The position numbers and the translations under genes were made by a program. From Methanococcus maripaludis C5 (GTDB lineage: Archaea > AGJL01 > Methanococci > Methanococcales > Methanococcaceae), in contig NC_009135.1 in assembly GCF_000016125.1 (NCBI RefSeq), forward strand, positions 1,364,001-1,428,000: a DNA stretch of 64,000 bases. Direction: 5' to 3'. This document shows, piece by piece, positions 17,859-26,954 of the stretch; positions within the stretch are counted from its first letter, which is position 1; each line of letters starts with the position of its first letter. The notes under the pieces are model-generated. The model did not search any database and was not told the DNA's origin. It worked only from the letters and a program-made list of their open reading frames with translations.

Positions 17859-18656
17859 ATCAGACTACAAATAATTATTTTTTTACTTTTTGAATTATTA
17901 AAAGTTAACGTCCAAAAAATTTCTAAATTTTCCAAAATTTTTTCGAAACATTTATAAATCTAAAAATTTAAATTAATTATGGGAAAGGGATAAAAAACCC
18001 GTAGCTTGTAGTTTATTTTGACTTAAAAATATTTTTTCAAATCATTTAGACATCTTAAAGGTTTATTTTATCTTATTTTCAAATAATTAAATAATATAAC
18101 CACATAGTTATATGGGTTAATTCTGATCCCTAATTGCACAAAATGCAATCTTACAAACTTATCGATTTTAAATTTCCCTTTTTACCCAAATTTTTATTTA
18201 TCATTATAAAGTTTAAATTTTGTATTTAAAAGTTAAATTTTATTCATTTTAATATTACATTTTATGGAAGCATTGCTTTTTGTGTAATAAAATTTTTTTA
18301 AAAGGCCATTGAAAAAAGAAAAATTTAATTTCATGTTAAACCCGTAGACCTAGGGCATAACACGATATTCGGTGGTATTTTAAAAACCATAAGAATCAAC
18401 TTATGCTTTTAGTTTATTTTTGGAGTTTATCTTCATAGCCAAATAGTAATTTATTATCATTGCTTATAATTATTAAGTTAATTAACTCCAGTTAATAATA
18501 AAACAGTTCTATTTTTATAATTATCTATCAAAAAAATACCCCATATTAATTTATATAATGTAATTACTATTACTTAATTACAGGATAAATTAGTAATCAT
18601 AACAGATTATTTTTGGGTATATTTTATAAGAATGTTGGTTTTTTGTGTGTGAAACA
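17859..18656 (+). other. Long intergenic region with repeated AAACCCGTAG blocks
   Basis: About 800 bases without a convincing ORF. AAACCCGTAG occurs at 17995-18004 and 18338-18347. Both are followed by CTT(G/T)TAGTTTATTTT, directly in the first copy and after an extra block of about 60 bases (18348-18407) in the second. In the second, GCATAA (18355) and TTATGC (18401) could pair around that block. The region ends with the GTAATTA dyad before moeA. Confidence 0.45.
18560..18581. promoter_or_regulatory. Candidate operator dyad before moeA
   Basis: GTAATTA-CTATTACT-TAATTAC, a 7-base inverted repeat with an 8-base spacer, containing GTAATTAC, ends 75 bases before the moeA ATG. The 14-base run TAATTACTATT seen here is also present at the first transporter promoter (14243-14253, 11 bases identical). 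ATTTATATAATG just upstream may be the TATA box, so the site would sit at or just after the promoter. Confidence 0.42.
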
Positions 18657-19778
18657 ATGATATCGGTACCTGAAGCGGAAAATATTTTAAAAAAATTTAA
18701 ATTTGAAAAAACGGAAAATGTAGATCTTTTTAATTCATACGGAGGTATTCTCGCAAAAGATATTGCATCAACCCAAGATATTCCAGAATTTAGAAAATCT
18801 AACATGGATGGATACGCCGTAACAAGCCCTTGTTTAGAATCTTACGTTTTAATAGATGAAGTACATGCAGGGGATTTTAGGGATTTAAAAATAAAAGATA
18901 ATGAATGTGTATGGGTTGCAACCGGTGGTAAGGTTCCTGAAAACGCATGCTGTGTGGTTCCTGTTGAAAACACGATAATTGAAAATAAAATAATGCGTAT
19001 ATCTGAAATTCCAGACAATTCTTACGTGGTCGAAAAAGGATCTGATATTTCAAATGGGGACTTGGTTTTAGAAAAGGGAAGTTTAATTAATGAACGAAAT
19101 ATCGGTTTGATTGCTTCTTTAGGAATTTCTGAATTAAAGGTATACAAAACACCAAAAGTTGCGATAATCTCAACAGGGGATGAACTCGAAAAAATTTCAG
19201 ATGTGAATTCAAAATCTATTGCAGGGATCGTTAAGAAATCTGGTTGTGAACCTGTTTTTTTAGGAATATCTAAAGATAATAAAACAGAATTAAGAAATAA
19301 AATAATAGAAGCATTAGCTTATGACGTAATAGTAACTTCTGGGGGAGTTTCTGCGGGAAAAAAAGATTTTACAGCGGAAATCATAGCGGAGCTTGGAACC
19401 ATACTATTTCACGGGGTAAAAATGAGGCCTGGAAAACCAGTTCTTGCAGGCGAAATTGACGGAGTTCCAATTATTTGCACCCCTGGAAAAGTTACATCAT
19501 GTATAATCTGTTCATATCTATTCCTTTACCCACTACTCTGTAAGTTTTCCAACTCCAAAAAATGTAAAAGAATTGTAAATGCAAAAATAATGGGTGAATT
19601 TAAAAAAGAATCTGATAAAAGATTTTATTTACCTGTCGTGTATGATAATGGATTTGTAAAACCAGTATTTAAAGATTCAAGCCATATCACATCTATTGCC
19701 TATTCAAATGCAATAGTTGAATTAAAAGAAGGAGTTTCAATTGCAGATGGCGAAGTTGAAGTCTGGCTCTACGACTAG
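18657..19778 (+). CDS. moeA: Molybdopterin molybdenumtransferase (MoeA family)
   Basis: ATG 18657 gives 373 residues starting MISVPEAENILKKF, as in the family; GTG 18645 is less likely. Visible motifs: FRKSNMDGYAV (about 48-58), the central domain with STGDELEK (about 170), VTSGGVSAGKKDF (about 225-237) with the metal/AMP site, and MRPGKPVLAGEIDGVPIICTPG. It inserts Mo or W into adenylylated molybdopterin. It lies between a Mo/W transporter operon and the fmd operon whose enzyme needs its product, and is convergent with fmdB. Confidence 0.93.
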   Translation: MISVPEAENILKKFKFEKTENVDLFNSYGGILAKDIASTQDIPEFRKSNMDGYAVTSPCLESYVLIDEVHAGDFRDLKIKDNECVWVATGGKVPENACCVVPVENTIIENKIMRISEIPDNSYVVEKGSDISNGDLVLEKGSLINERNIGLIASLGISELKVYKTPKVAIISTGDELEKISDVNSKSIAGIVKKSGCEPVFLGISKDNKTELRNKIIEALAYDVIVTSGGVSAGKKDFTAEIIAELGTILFHGVKMRPGKPVLAGEIDGVPIICTPGKVTSCIICSYLFLYPLLCKFSNSKKCKRIVNAKIMGEFKKESDKRFYLPVVYDNGFVKPVFKDSSHITSIAYSNAIVELKEGVSIADGEVEVWLYD

Positions 19779-19853
19779 ATATACTATAAATTAAAGTTAT
19801 TATTTCTTAAAAAATCTCTTTTTAAATGCTTTAAAATATTAAAAAAAGTAAAA

Positions 19854-21182
19854 TTATTTATTTTTTTCTCTGATTTCTTTTACCAAATCATACAATTGCT
19901 CCATTGTGTCTTCATTACTTTTCGTGAAGTCAAATGGTGATTTTGTAAATGGTTTGTAGTATATTGGTATTTCATCGAATCTATAGAATGTGCCATCACA
20001 TTCAAGTGCATCGATAACCCCGGGTAAAACCACATCTGCAACTGAAGTTGATGGACATGGTGCAATATCAAGAGTAATTACAGGAATATTTTTTAAATGA
20101 CTTACTGAATCCTGCGGGTAGTGTGCACCAACGTCTGATGCCATGATGAATGCACAGTCTACTTCTTTTTCCCTTAAAACGTCGTTTGCAGTGAATTCTC
20201 CAGGATTATATCTTGGGAAACCTTTTGCAAAGTCGAGTCCGAATGGGAATCCGTACAGGTAAGTTGCAAGCACGTTAAATCCTGCAACGTTACAGTGTCC
20301 TCTGATTAAACCGATTGTAACTTTCGTGTGTCTTTGAAGTTCTTTTACAAGTGTCAAAACACATTCTAAGTTTCTTTGTTTACCAAATGAAGATGCTAAA
20401 CCAAGTCCACCGTAGATGGATGCGAATTTAGCGTTTTTGAGTATTTCTGCAGTTTCCATTATGGTTTCTACAGGAATACCTGTTACTTTTTCGATACTTG
20501 GATGTGGTCGTTTACCTCTTGAAGCCATCAATAAGGCAGAAAACAACTCGTAATCAGTATTTGGATTTAATTGTAAGTGTATATCTGATGCTTTTGCAGT
20601 TGCAGATTTTCTAGGGTCGATTGTAATTACAGTTCTACTGTTTCTTCCCTTTTCTACAAAGTAACCTCTTGGAAATACACCGTATCTTGACAAATGTCTA
20701 GGCATTGAGTCCATAGGATTGGTTCCCCAATATACGACAACGTCAGCTCTGTTTTTTGTTTCTCCGGCTGTTGAACCGGCTTTTCCAGCTTCTTGAACTC
20801 CCATTAAGGAAGGCCCGTGTCACACGGTAGAACAGGAATCTACGATTCCACCTAAGTACTCGCCCATGTGAAGACCTGTTGTCATTGCTTCACAGGATGT
20901 TTCTGCACCCATGTAAAGAAGAGGTCTTTTTGAGTTTGCCAAAATTTCAGCAGCTTTTTCAAGCGCTTCTTCCCATGAAACGTCAACCAATACGCCATTT
21001 TTTCTAATTTGTGGCGACATGATTCTGTGGTGGCTTACAACTTCTTTAAACTTAGCCGCACCCAACTTACATGCGTTTCTAACGGTTAAATCTCTTTTTT
21101 CTTCGTCCCAGACGATTTCGATGTCATCACATGCTCCACCGCATACTGGACAGACGACGTCTTTAAATGTTCGACTTACCAT
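19854..21182 (-). CDS. fmdB: Formylmethanofuran dehydrogenase subunit B, selenocysteine-containing
   Basis: One gene of 442 codons read through an in-frame TGA at 20820-20822 (codon 121). The context CSTV-U-HGPSL matches the FwdB/FmdB active site, where Cys or Sec ligates Mo/W. The N-terminus has the iron-sulfur motif CPVCGGACDD. Homology continues without a break after the TGA. The subunit carries the bis-MGD cofactor and reduces CO2 to formate in the first step of methanogenesis. AGGTGA overlapping the fmdC stop is its ribosome binding site. No GC-rich SECIS is evident in the 75-base AT-rich 3' gap. It could equally be called fwuB. Confidence 0.9.
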
Positions 21183-21187
21183 CTAAT

Positions 21188-22435
21188 TCACCTGTAGATG
21201 TTATCTATAATGTATTCTGCTTCCAGTATTTCTCCTTCAGAAGGCTCCACGTATACGGTTCCCCCTTTGTAGATAGGAGATCCTGTACTAACTGAATAAG
21301 CATCCACAATAACGTTTGCCCAAACACTTCTTGGAATAAAAACATTTCTTCTTAAAACGTCTTCATTAGGTTCAGCACGTACAAGAACGCTGTATTTTCC
21401 ACTTTCACTTGTAACTTTTACCTTTTCAGGTTTTCCAAGTAAAATGTAATCTTCCGGGTGCATATTACATACGGCACATACTTCTAAGTACTCGTGTGAA
21501 TATTTATCTCCACCTTTAATGATTCTACCTTGTTCAATTGTACTTCCAGTATTTAAGATAACTTTTAAAGCGTTTCCTTTAAATTCGATAGGTCTTTCTG
21601 TAGCAGGTAATTCATCGTTTAATAAATCGTAATTTTCGTTTAATGAAACGTATAACTTACCTTTTGGTTTGTTAAAGAATGCTTGATCTCCGTTAAAACC
21701 AATTAATTTTCCAGGAAGTGCTAAACCAGAAAGTCCTGTTTCGTAATCACTTACAACGCCAGTTGATACAAATCCGGGTGCAAAGTTCTTAATTTTTCCA
21801 GCAACTACAATAGTTCCTTTCTTCATTTCTACTCCAACAGCCCTAATTGCATTTCCACCGACGTAAACTAATCCGCCGTTTAATCTGATTCCACAGAATG
21901 CCCGTACATTTCCATTTACAACAATTTTACCATCGACCATACCGTCTCCAACGTTGTTTCCAGCGTCTCCTTCTACGATTATGGTTCCACCAAGCATTCC
22001 TTCCCATCTTCCCCTGTAGCACCCACCTAAGTGGTCACCAGCATTTCCAAAGATATGGAGAAGACCTCCTTCCATTTCCATTCCTGCCCAAGGTTTGGCA
22101 TTCCCATTTACAAGGATTTCTCCACCTTTCATTTCACGACCTACGTGGAATCCGGCATCTCCTTCTACGATAATTTTACCTGCAGTCATCTGGAATCCAA
22201 TTAATTTAACGTTTCCAGCATTTCCTGCGATATTAATTACCATATCCTCTTTTTTGCTTGTAAAATCTCCAGAAATTTCGAAAATATCTGAAAGAGGGTG
22301 CTCTTCGGGGCCAATAAGCACTTTTAAAGCACCTACTTCTTCTTGCGATTTTCCTTCAAATGTGTCAGGCGTAATTACCTCACATTCTACAGGAATCGTA
22401 CCATCGTATTTTGGCTTAAGTATAATTTCTCCCAT
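21188..22435 (-). CDS. fmdC: Formylmethanofuran dehydrogenase subunit C fused to subunit D
   Basis: The ATG at 22435 follows AGGTGAGAAAC, giving 415 residues. Residues about 55-230 form the repetitive G-x-x-x-G beta-helix of FwdC/GltB C-terminal type (GDAGFHVGREMKGGEI and similar turns). Residues about 295-410 are a FwdD/molybdopterin-dinucleotide-binding domain with NMHPEDYILLG and RRNVFIPRSVWANVIVDA. The same C-D fusion is known for FmdC of Methanothermobacter, which is why I call this the molybdenum (fmd) type. No separate fmdD is needed. Confidence 0.9.
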   Translation of the reverse strand: MGEIILKPKYDGTIPVECEVITPDTFEGKSQEEVGALKVLIGPEEHPLSDIFEISGDFTSKKEDMVINIAGNAGNVKLIGFQMTAGKIIVEGDAGFHVGREMKGGEILVNGNAKPWAGMEMEGGLLHIFGNAGDHLGGCYRGRWEGMLGGTIIVEGDAGNNVGDGMVDGKIVVNGNVRAFCGIRLNGGLVYVGGNAIRAVGVEMKKGTIVVAGKIKNFAPGFVSTGVVSDYETGLSGLALPGKLIGFNGDQAFFNKPKGKLYVSLNENYDLLNDELPATERPIEFKGNALKVILNTGSTIEQGRIIKGGDKYSHEYLEVCAVCNMHPEDYILLGKPEKVKVTSESGKYSVLVRAEPNEDVLRRNVFIPRSVWANVIVDAYSVSTGSPIYKGGTVYVEPSEGEILEAEYIIDNIYR

Positions 22436-22444
22436 GTTTCTCAC

Positions 22445-24199
22445 CTATCTCACATTAATGTTAAGGGGAGTTGGTTTTGTGAGGTATAGTTCAGGAACTG
22501 GGTAATTTGAGAAGTTAACTGTATAATATCTTCTAAACCAATCCTGCACATCTGCCACAATCTCTTTCTGTAGTTCGTCATCGAATCTAGCATCGATATA
22601 GTAAGTCCTACCTTTTGGAGTTTCGATAATTCTTCCATCTTTTGTGATAACTTCGCCATCTTTTATCGTGTATAGCGCAGTTGTGAACGCTTTTTCGATT
22701 GCTTTGTAATCATTAGGATTGTAATCTGGACTTATATCGTAAACTGTAATGTCCGCATCAGCACCGGGGCTTAAATGTCCTTTTCTGTGTCCCATACCTA
22801 TTGCTTTAGCAGAAGTTGCCCTTGTAACTGTAGCTAAGTCATAAAGGCTGTATTCTTTGCCATTACCTTCAAGGCCACTTCTTTCACCAGCCCATTTGTT
22901 GCATATTTTCATTGTGTCTTCTCTTGCCTTTTGAGACATTAACCAAGTTATTACTAACGGGTATTTTGTGAAAGGTCCTGCGTTAGGGTTATCTGTAGTC
23001 ATTATTACTTTTTTAGGATCTGTCAATAATAAAAGCTCAAGACCTATTGCCCATTGAACGCTGTGTACTTTGTTTTTCATGCTGTAAGTAAATGGAACAA
23101 CACCTGAACCACATTCAAGCTCAACGTCCACGTTTGCCCATTTTTGACCATTCATAACAGCCAAATCATAAAGACCTGGACCGTCCCCAGTCATACAAAT
23201 AGCATTTCCAAAAGCAACGCTACCACTGTCCATTACAACGTGGTCAGATTTGTTAACGTATTTTGAAATTTCTTCTGCTTTTGATTCAAAGTCTTTCCAT
23301 GAAGTTCCACCAAATGAATGGAACTGCATGTGGGTCATATAAAGGCTCTGTTCTCGTTCATGAGAATATTTTGTTTTTACACCGGTATCATAGCCTTGTT
23401 TTTTAACAGCTGGCTTGATATTTTTTGCAACATCCATTGTGTCAATAGTAAATTCCCAGTTTCCGGGGTGACCAAGATTATTTGCGTGGAGGTGTATTGA
23501 CATTGGAAGGCCAAGCATTTCGTTTACTTCACCAAGTCCATTAATTACTTCACCTGATGAAATACCGAAATGAATGTTTTCTTCTTCGAGTGAGTGTACG
23601 TTTTTACCCCATGCCCAGCTTTCGACACCTGCAGGGTTTACGAGTTTAATACCAAAAGTTTTTGTTGTTTCAAGCGCCCATGCAACGTATGCAGCCGCTT
23701 TTTCAACGTTTCCTTCTTTTAAATATTTCATTACAAACCAGTTGCTTCCTAAAAGGAGATATCCTGCTTTGTCAACGATTGGCATTACTTTAAACTCTTC
23801 GTGAGTGTGCCTTGCAAGCATTGGAGGTACTGCTGCTTCAAATAAGGTTGTGTAACCCATTGAAGAATATTTGTACCCCTGTGCATAAGTTGAAGGAACT
23901 ATTTCTCCCGAACCGCAGTGCGTATTGTGGGTTTTTTTCAAAGGAGATTTGTAGTGATCTTCTGGACACATTACTCTTCCAGTATTTACTTTAGGCCCTG
24001 CTACGTGAGTGTGTGAGTCAACTCCTCCAGGCATTACCACTTTTCCTTTTACATCCAAGATTTTAGCATCTTTTAATTCGCCATCGGACAGGCTTTCGAC
24101 AATCTTCCCGTCCTTGATGAAGATATCCATTACTTCTCCATCAATACCATTTAGGGGATCATAAACTGTCCCGCCTTTTATAACCATTTTGGTCATCAT
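22445..24199 (-). CDS. fmdA: Formylmethanofuran dehydrogenase subunit A (amidohydrolase)
   Basis: 584 residues of the amidohydrolase superfamily. Metal-binding DSHTHVAG is at about 61-68, SIHLHANNLGHPGN near 236-249, and TTDNPNAGPF near 402-411 carries a catalytic Asp. FwdA-type subunits receive formate through an internal tunnel and condense it with methanofuran. TTGGTGGT precedes paired ATG codons at 24199/24196. In Methanothermobacter the fmd operon borrows FwdA; here a dedicated copy is in the operon. Confidence 0.93.
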   Translation of the reverse strand: MMTKMVIKGGTVYDPLNGIDGEVMDIFIKDGKIVESLSDGELKDAKILDVKGKVVMPGGVDSHTHVAGPKVNTGRVMCPEDHYKSPLKKTHNTHCGSGEIVPSTYAQGYKYSSMGYTTLFEAAVPPMLARHTHEEFKVMPIVDKAGYLLLGSNWFVMKYLKEGNVEKAAAYVAWALETTKTFGIKLVNPAGVESWAWGKNVHSLEEENIHFGISSGEVINGLGEVNEMLGLPMSIHLHANNLGHPGNWEFTIDTMDVAKNIKPAVKKQGYDTGVKTKYSHEREQSLYMTHMQFHSFGGTSWKDFESKAEEISKYVNKSDHVVMDSGSVAFGNAICMTGDGPGLYDLAVMNGQKWANVDVELECGSGVVPFTYSMKNKVHSVQWAIGLELLLLTDPKKVIMTTDNPNAGPFTKYPLVITWLMSQKAREDTMKICNKWAGERSGLEGNGKEYSLYDLATVTRATSAKAIGMGHRKGHLSPGADADITVYDISPDYNPNDYKAIEKAFTTALYTIKDGEVITKDGRIIETPKGRTYYIDARFDDELQKEIVADVQDWFRRYYTVNFSNYPVPELYLTKPTPLNINVR

Positions 24200-24238
24200 A
24201 CCACCAATATATTAATTCGGCAAATTCAAAATTTAAGA

Positions 24239-24811
24239 TTATTTAGAACAAGCTAAACATTTTTTTTCGCCATTTTGTTGTATGAATGGTTCTTTGCATG
24301 TTTCGCAAAGTTCAACCTTCTTTTTAGGCTTAGCTGGTGCTATAACACCGATAAATTCGTAAGAATAAACGTCTTCTCCAGCTTTCAAAAGTTCAGTTAC
24401 TGCATCCTTGTGGGATATCTTAGCAGTATTCATGTACCACGCATGAAGTAACGGGTAATTGACAGTTTTTTCAGGATCCAATATTATACGAACTCCTTTG
24501 ATATTATCTCCTGCAGGAGCCCAGGGGTTGATCCTTGCAGCCATTTTACCAGCATCTTCTATCCTTAAACCCTTATTTCCAGTAGTGGCACTACCCAAAA
24601 TTTGAAAAGCGTCTGGTAAGCAGTTATAAGTCTCACTTACAACGTAAATTCTATCATCACTAAAATTTAGTAATTTTTTTGATAAATTATACATCTGAAT
24701 CCCAATGAACGCTCCCGCTGTCGGGAATCCATGAAATTCAACTACTCTTTTAAACTGACTTAGAAGATTGGGGTCTTCCACCAAGTCCAAAATTTCTTGT
24801 GCTTTATGCAT
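24239..24811 (-). CDS. fmdE: FmdE family protein with C-terminal zinc finger
   Basis: 190 residues. The N-terminal FmdE domain starts FHGFPTAGAFIGIQM, includes the conserved Cys in ETYNCLPDAFQ, and later NPWAPAGDNIKGV. A C-terminal zinc finger is formed by CETC (about 171) and CLAC (about 186). The protein is encoded with Mo-type formylmethanofuran dehydrogenases but is not a stable subunit of the purified enzyme; a cofactor or assembly role is inferred. It is first in the leftward operon, 80 bases after the dyad at 24892-24911. Confidence 0.88.
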   Translation of the reverse strand: MHKAQEILDLVEDPNLLSQFKRVVEFHGFPTAGAFIGIQMYNLSKKLLNFSDDRIYVVSETYNCLPDAFQILGSATTGNKGLRIEDAGKMAARINPWAPAGDNIKGVRIILDPEKTVNYPLLHAWYMNTAKISHKDAVTELLKAGEDVYSYEFIGVIAPAKPKKKVELCETCKEPFIQQNGEKKCLACSK

Positions 24812-24891
24812 GTATTCACCCAGATATGTCTAAATCTACTTGAAAATTTTTTCAGATCTTGACATCCGATTATTAAACATATCATATTACC

Positions 24892-24911
24892 TAATTACTT
24901 ATATGTAATTA
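24892..24911. promoter_or_regulatory. Candidate operator dyad before fmdE
   Basis: TAATTAC-TTATAT-GTAATTA, a 7-base inverted repeat with a 6-base spacer, 80 bases before the fmdE start. The arms are the same heptamers as at 14232 and 18560 but in opposite order, so the match is to the half-sites rather than to one exact operator. Confidence 0.35.
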
Positions 24912-25130
24912 TATCTATTTGCACTAAGGTTAAGTCGAAATCATTATATATTACTAAATATGTATTTGGATATATAAATATTATAAAATTGTGGAAATAG
25001 AACTATTTTTTGAAAATACGCTTTAAAATGCCTAAAAAAAATTAGCTAAAATACGTGAAATTCTCCAATTTAATAATCCGATATATTAATAAAAAAGGAA
25101 ATTGATTGAATTTTGGGTTAATATTTTTAA

Positions 25131-25230
25131 GACTGTTTCGGGGGTGTGATATGCTATTTAATCCTTAGTGGAGGATTTAATTGATTAAGCACCGAGCATT
25201 AGTGATTAAATTAAATATCTACTGCATTAT
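25131..25230 (+). ncRNA. Possible structured RNA in the modA leader
   Basis: A patch richer in G and C than its surroundings. AATCCT (25160-25165) pairs with AGGATT (25172-25177) around a six-base loop, and ATGCT (25151-25155) can pair with AGCAT (25195-25199) outside it. It could be part of a long modA leader or a small independent RNA. Strand is not certain; no known family is recognised. Confidence 0.3.
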
Positions 25231-25428
25231 ACTGTTTTTGTTACATTTAATATAATTTTCCATTTGATTTTGATTATTACTCATTATTAGGTACATTTTA
25301 TTCAATTTTATATATTTAGTAATCGGTAAATAATGTAAACTCTATTTATTAATTTTATTCACGAATTTAAATATATTAATGACCCCATAAGAAATTATAT
25401 ATACTGTAAATTTATATTTTTCAATAAC

Positions 25429-25446
25429 CCGGAATCATTCTTCCGG
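25429..25446 (+). promoter_or_regulatory. Leader hairpin CCGGAA-N6-TTCCGG before modA
   Basis: Six base pairs close a six-base loop, ending 23 bases before the modA ATG. Stem sequence, loop length and position repeat those of the hairpin at 14401-14416, although the two operons encode clearly diverged transporters. The ribosome binding site AAGGGAGATTA lies just downstream of it. Confidence 0.45.
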
Positions 25447-25469
25447 TTAATATATAAAGGGAGATTAAT

Positions 25470-26270
25470 ATGGCCAAAAAATCATCAGGAATAATCACAG
25501 GACTTATAATTGTACTCGTTTTATCTGCAATGGCGCTCTTTGCAGGCTGTGTTTCTGATTCTTCATCAGATGAAACAGTAACAATAACCGTTTCAGCAAC
25601 ATCGAGTTTAACTGATGCGATGACAGATATTGCAGCAGCATTCGAAGAAGATCATCCGAATATTAATGTTGAATTGAATTTTGCAGCATCAGGGTCACTC
25701 CGACAGCAGATTGAAGGGGGAGCCCCTGTAGATGTGTTTGCTTCAGCTTCTAAAAAACACGTTGACATCCTTGAAGATGAAAATTTAACAAGTGCTGGCT
25801 CAGTAATGAACTTTGCATCAAACAACTTGGTATTAATCGTTCCAGCTGGAAATTCATTAAACATTACTTCAGTTGAAGATTTAACAAACGACGATGTAAC
25901 GAAAGTTTCAATTGAAAATCCCAAAACCGCACCTGTGGGAAAATATGCTAAAGAGTCACTTGAAAACTCAGGTTTATGGGATGAATTAGAAGAAAAAATG
26001 GTTTACGGAGAAAATGTAAGACAGGTTTTAACGTACCTCGAAACAGGGGATGTTGACGCAGGATTTGTATACATGACCGATGCAAAAATTGCAAAAGAAA
26101 ATTCAATCGAAATTATAACAACAGTACCAACTGTTACAGAAATTATTTATCCATTATGTATCATAGATTCTTCTGAGTATAAAGAAGAAGCCCAAGTTTT
26201 CGTAGAATACTTAACAAGTGAAACAGGAAAACAAATCTTAACATATTACGGCTTTACAGCAGAAAACTAG
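25470..26270 (+). CDS. modA: Molybdate ABC transporter substrate-binding lipoprotein ModA
   Basis: 266 residues. The signal ends in the lipobox LFAGC (Cys about 27). The mature protein has the canonical ModA motifs: VSATSSLTDAMTDIAAAFE, NFAASGSLRQQIEGGAPVDVFASAS, NNLVLIVP and NVRQVLTYLETGDVDAGFVYMTDA. It binds molybdate or tungstate. It begins the modABC operon divergent from fmd, so supply of metal and the enzyme using it are encoded side by side. Confidence 0.92.
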   Translation: MAKKSSGIITGLIIVLVLSAMALFAGCVSDSSSDETVTITVSATSSLTDAMTDIAAAFEEDHPNINVELNFAASGSLRQQIEGGAPVDVFASASKKHVDILEDENLTSAGSVMNFASNNLVLIVPAGNSLNITSVEDLTNDDVTKVSIENPKTAPVGKYAKESLENSGLWDELEEKMVYGENVRQVLTYLETGDVDAGFVYMTDAKIAKENSIEIITTVPTVTEIIYPLCIIDSSEYKEEAQVFVEYLTSETGKQILTYYGFTAEN

Positions 26271-26279
26271 TGATACTTC

Positions 26280-26945
26280 ATGGATTCAGTAATATTTCCT
26301 TTATTACTTACATTAAAAATTTCTTTTATATCTACATTTTTTGTAGTTGTTTTTGGAGTTATTATCTCGTATATTCTGGCTAGAAAGAAGTTTCACGGGC
26401 GAGATATTCTGGAGAATATAATAACACTTCCAATGGTACTTCCACCAACCGTTTTGGGGTATTTGTTAGCATTACAGCTTGGAAAAAACGGATTTATCGG
26501 AAGTTTAATATACAAATTTACAGGTTCAGGAATTTTATTTACTTGGCAAGCGGCGGTAATTGCTGCATTTATCGTATCATTTCCACTAATGGTCAAAACA
26601 ACGACTGCTGCAATATCTTCAGTCGATAGGGAACTTGAATACGTATCATATACTTTAGGAAAAACTGAATTACAGACAATTTATAAAATAACCATTCCTC
26701 TATCAAAAAAAGGGATAGTCGCCGGTTCAATCCTAAGTTTTGCACGGGCAGTTGGTGAATTTGGTGCGACACTAATGGTTGCAGGAAATCTTCCTGGAAA
26801 AACAAATACAATGTCTTTATCAATTTATCAGGCATTTCAAACCGGAAACTATGAGTTGGCAAATATCTTAGTGATATTGTTAATTATAATGTCATTTATG
26901 ACGATATTTCTTACTGGCAGATTTGTCGAAAAATGGAAGTTTTAA
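26280..26945 (+). CDS. modB: Molybdate ABC transporter permease ModB
   Basis: 221 residues with about five membrane helices. LPMVLPPTVLGYLLAL (about 44-59) and the EAA loop ARAVGEFGATLMVAGN (about 158-173) are standard ModB features. The gene starts 9 bases after modA and ends 9 bases before modC. The size is typical of ModB, shorter than the permease of the first transporter (266). Confidence 0.93.
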   Translation: MDSVIFPLLLTLKISFISTFFVVVFGVIISYILARKKFHGRDILENIITLPMVLPPTVLGYLLALQLGKNGFIGSLIYKFTGSGILFTWQAAVIAAFIVSFPLMVKTTTAAISSVDRELEYVSYTLGKTELQTIYKITIPLSKKGIVAGSILSFARAVGEFGATLMVAGNLPGKTNTMSLSIYQAFQTGNYELANILVILLIIMSFMTIFLTGRFVEKWKF

Positions 26946-26954
26946 GTGGTATTT

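Larger units (their letters stand above)
24812..25469. other. Divergent control region between fmdE and modA
   Basis: 658 bases with no gene, serving the leftward fmd operon and the rightward modABC operon. It contains the TAATTAC/GTAATTA dyad, a possible folded RNA near 25131-25230, and the leader hairpin at 25429-25446. The rest is very AT-rich with several TATA-like stretches (for example near 25392-25405). Confidence 0.5.

Noticed and set aside
20805-20825. Reading the fmdB TGA as a nonsense mutation that splits the gene into two pseudogene halves
   Set aside because: The TGA sits at the known Cys/Sec active-site position, homology runs on in the same frame, and Methanococcus decodes UGA as Sec in this family.
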